In this document: in pieces, positions 62,950 to 64,000 of the stretch
How positions within the stretch are numbered: position 1 is the first letter of the stretch
How the letters are laid out: every line of letters starts with the position of its first letter
Assembly: GCA_965261915.1 (NCBI GenBank)
Contig: CBDHDW010000013.1
Location: 1,674,001-1,738,000 of the forward strand
Source: JAIBDK01 sp965261915
GTDB lineage: Bacteria; Pseudomonadota; Gammaproteobacteria; Arenicellales; Poriferihabitantaceae
Length of the DNA stretch: 64,000 nt
Direction of reading: 5' to 3'
The notes under the pieces: generated by a model
What the model saw: only the letters and a program-made list of their open reading frames with translations
What the model was told of the DNA's origin: nothing
Database searches by the model: none
Position numbers and translations under genes: made by a program

Positions 62950-63169
62950 TTTCGCAGGAATGACGGGGGGTGCGGGAAACCCGTAAGGGTTTTCCACATT
63001 TAATGTCTGCCTAGCGAGGGTTTCTTGCCGTCTGGGAAGCGGCAATGCGAAAATTTAATATTCGTCGCTCCGTAGGAGTGGTATCTTTGTAGCCAATCCA
63101 ATGACATTGTTTCAGCTCCAATTGTCCATTTTCCATTGTGATGGGTTAGCGGAGGAAAAAGCTGAATAG
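62950..63169. repeat. direct repeat, left copy (about 220 bp)
   Basis: Runs from the palindrome half TTTCGCAGGAATGACG through a MITE-like right arm (AAGGGTTTTCCACATTTAATG, GCGAGGGTTTCTTGCCG) to the end of the DUF1640 gene. It recurs at 63782-64000 with few differences. It holds no gene apart from the DUF1640 3' end. Confidence 0.8.
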
Positions 63170-63679
63170 TGCAATCATTACGCCTACGCTACCCATTGTT
63201 AAGCCAACCATCCACTTGATGAGGTGGGCTTCGGTGTTGGCAATTTCTGCCCTAAGCGTGGACTCGGTGTTGGCAATTTCTGCCCTAAGCGTGGACTCGA
63301 TTTTGGCGATTTCTACGTTAGTTTTGGCAATTTCTGCGTTAGTTTTGGCAATTTCTGCTCTAAGCGCGGCCTCGGTGTTGGCAATGTCTGATTTAAGCGC
63401 GGCCTCGGTGTTGGCGATTTCTGCGTTAGTTTTGGCGATTTCTGCTCTAAGCGTGGACTCGATTTTGGCGATTTCTGCTTTAAGTGCGGCCTCGGTGTTG
63501 GCAATGTCTGCTTTAAGTGCGGACTCGGTTTTGGCTAATTCGTTTTTGGTGGCGAGGTTGGCGTTGAGCAGATCAGATTGCGATTCGGCCAGTGCTTCGG
63601 CTTGTTGTACGGGCATACCAGCCGCCGTCATACGTTTGACGAAACGGTGTGTATCAAAAGCGAGCGCATCAGAAGCCAT
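63146..63679 (-). CDS. DUF1640 coiled-coil membrane-anchored protein
   Basis: 177 residues. It starts ASDALAFDTHRFVKRMTAAGMPVQQAEALAE, the DUF1640/CCDC90-like head, then has about 100 residues built of an 11-residue coiled-coil repeat (versions of IANTEAALKAE and IESTLRAEIAK) and ends with one membrane helix (MVGLTMGSVGVMIALFSFFLR). The family forms trimeric-type coiled coils on the membrane; function is unknown. The DNA of the repeats is nearly identical from unit to unit, so length changes by recombination are expected. Confidence 0.85.
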   Translation of the reverse strand: MASDALAFDTHRFVKRMTAAGMPVQQAEALAESQSDLLNANLATKNELAKTESALKADIANTEAALKAEIAKIESTLRAEIAKTNAEIANTEAALKSDIANTEAALRAEIAKTNAEIAKTNVEIAKIESTLRAEIANTESTLRAEIANTEAHLIKWMVGLTMGSVGVMIALFSFFLR

Positions 63680-63781
63680 ACAGGAACTTTAATACAGGCG
63701 CGATTGTTTGTCCACTGTTTGGGAATTGAGAATGGGGAATACCGGTTGGGTCTTGATAAAGCGATTGGATTGGATTCCTGC

Positions 63782-64000
63782 TTTCGCAGGAATGACGGGG
63801 CGGTGCGGGAAACCCGTAAGGGTTTTCCACATTTAATGTCTGCCTAGCGAGGGCTTCTTGCCGTCGGGGAAGCGGTAATGCGAAAATTTAATATTCGTCG
63901 CTCCGTAGGAGCGGTATCTTTGTAGCCAATCCAATGACATTGTTTTAGCTCCAATTGTCCATTTCCCATTGTGATGGGTTAGCGGAGGAAAAAGCTGAAT
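63782..64000. repeat. direct repeat, right copy (about 220 bp)
   Basis: Matches 62950-63169 with a handful of changes. It includes an uninterrupted palindrome with its left half, ATTCCTGC-TTTC-GCAGGAAT (from 63774), which is what the left copy would look like without IS copy 4. The bases 63680-63773 before it hold no gene I can see. Confidence 0.8.
63979..64000 (-). CDS. second DUF1640 gene, 3' end only
   Basis: The last seven codons and stop of another copy of the coiled-coil gene (FSFFLR then TAA on the minus strand), at the same position within the direct repeat as the end of the gene at 63146. The rest lies beyond the window. This indicates tandem paralogues with an 833-bp period. Confidence 0.7.

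Noticed and set aside
63216..63692. 158-codon plus-strand frame rich in LAISAL repeats
   Set aside because: Exact antisense of the DUF1640 repeat region; the minus frame has the known family head and membrane helix.

Overview
The window looks like the chromosome of an aerobic, probably marine gammaproteobacterium. The core genes (nuoN, ddl, mrp-dcd beside metG, rplM-rpsI, coq7, fabA/fabB, ctaA, pilS/pilR, apaG) are all of gammaproteobacterial type. The accessory metabolism suits a marine or host-associated cell using methylated amines, organosulfur and organophosphonate compounds plus reduced sulfur: choline sulfatase, a TmpA/TmpB phosphonate pair, glycolate oxidase, a flavin-dependent monooxygenase operon, an aldehyde:ferredoxin oxidoreductase (AOR) operon and a sox cluster. 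I cannot name the genus.

Layout. 1-8.4 kb: end of nuoN, ddl, a PuuA-like glutamine synthetase converging on a hydantoinase/oxoprolinase, a small Fe-S protein, and tmpA-tmpB, which would release glycine betaine and phosphate from 2-(trimethylammonio)ethylphosphonate. 8.4-13.3 kb: dcd-mrp, metG and a DUF808 membrane protein. 13.4-17.8 kb: a four-gene catabolic operon (flavin reductase, LLM monooxygenase, alpha/beta hydrolase, aldehyde dehydrogenase). 18-23.3 kb: rplM-rpsI with a clear terminator, a 2Fe-2S protein and glcDEF. 23.3-33.9 kb: coq7, betC, an MlrC-like hydrolase, an MMPL exporter with a LolA-like partner, ctaA, and fabB and fabA. 34.1-39.6 kb: a tightly overlapped seven-gene AOR operon with its own MoaA and two MoaD-like proteins. 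39.8-47.5 kb: apaG, a folK-folP fusion, argE, a MOSC protein, an orphan CbbQ/NorQ ATPase, rpiA, a lipoprotein and a BepA-like protease.

From 47.5 kb on the DNA is shaped by mobile repeats. Four 1866-bp copies of one IS1182-family element lie in the same orientation (48141, 52001, 54288, 61084). Their ends (GAGACTGTGCAA) are shared with short non-coding elements (MITEs). A complete 175-bp MITE with a TTAC duplication sits on the argE stop codon. Another, with an ATGA duplication, split soxX from soxY exactly at the soxY start codon. The IS copies are nested inside such MITEs and enter the 4-nt loop of a repeated palindrome (ATTCCTGC-loop-GCAGGAAT), duplicating that loop. Two copies appear to have moved together with 80 bp of MITE as a 1946-bp unit, and an 8.7-kb segment with bioC-like, comF, pilS and pilR has matching TTTC duplications at its outer ends. 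A broken GIY-YIG nuclease gene is bracketed by inverted copies of the same palindrome. The sox cluster itself looks damaged: soxY lacks its carrier cysteine in frame, but removal of one A restores a Cys-containing tail. The window ends in tandem DUF1640 coiled-coil genes.
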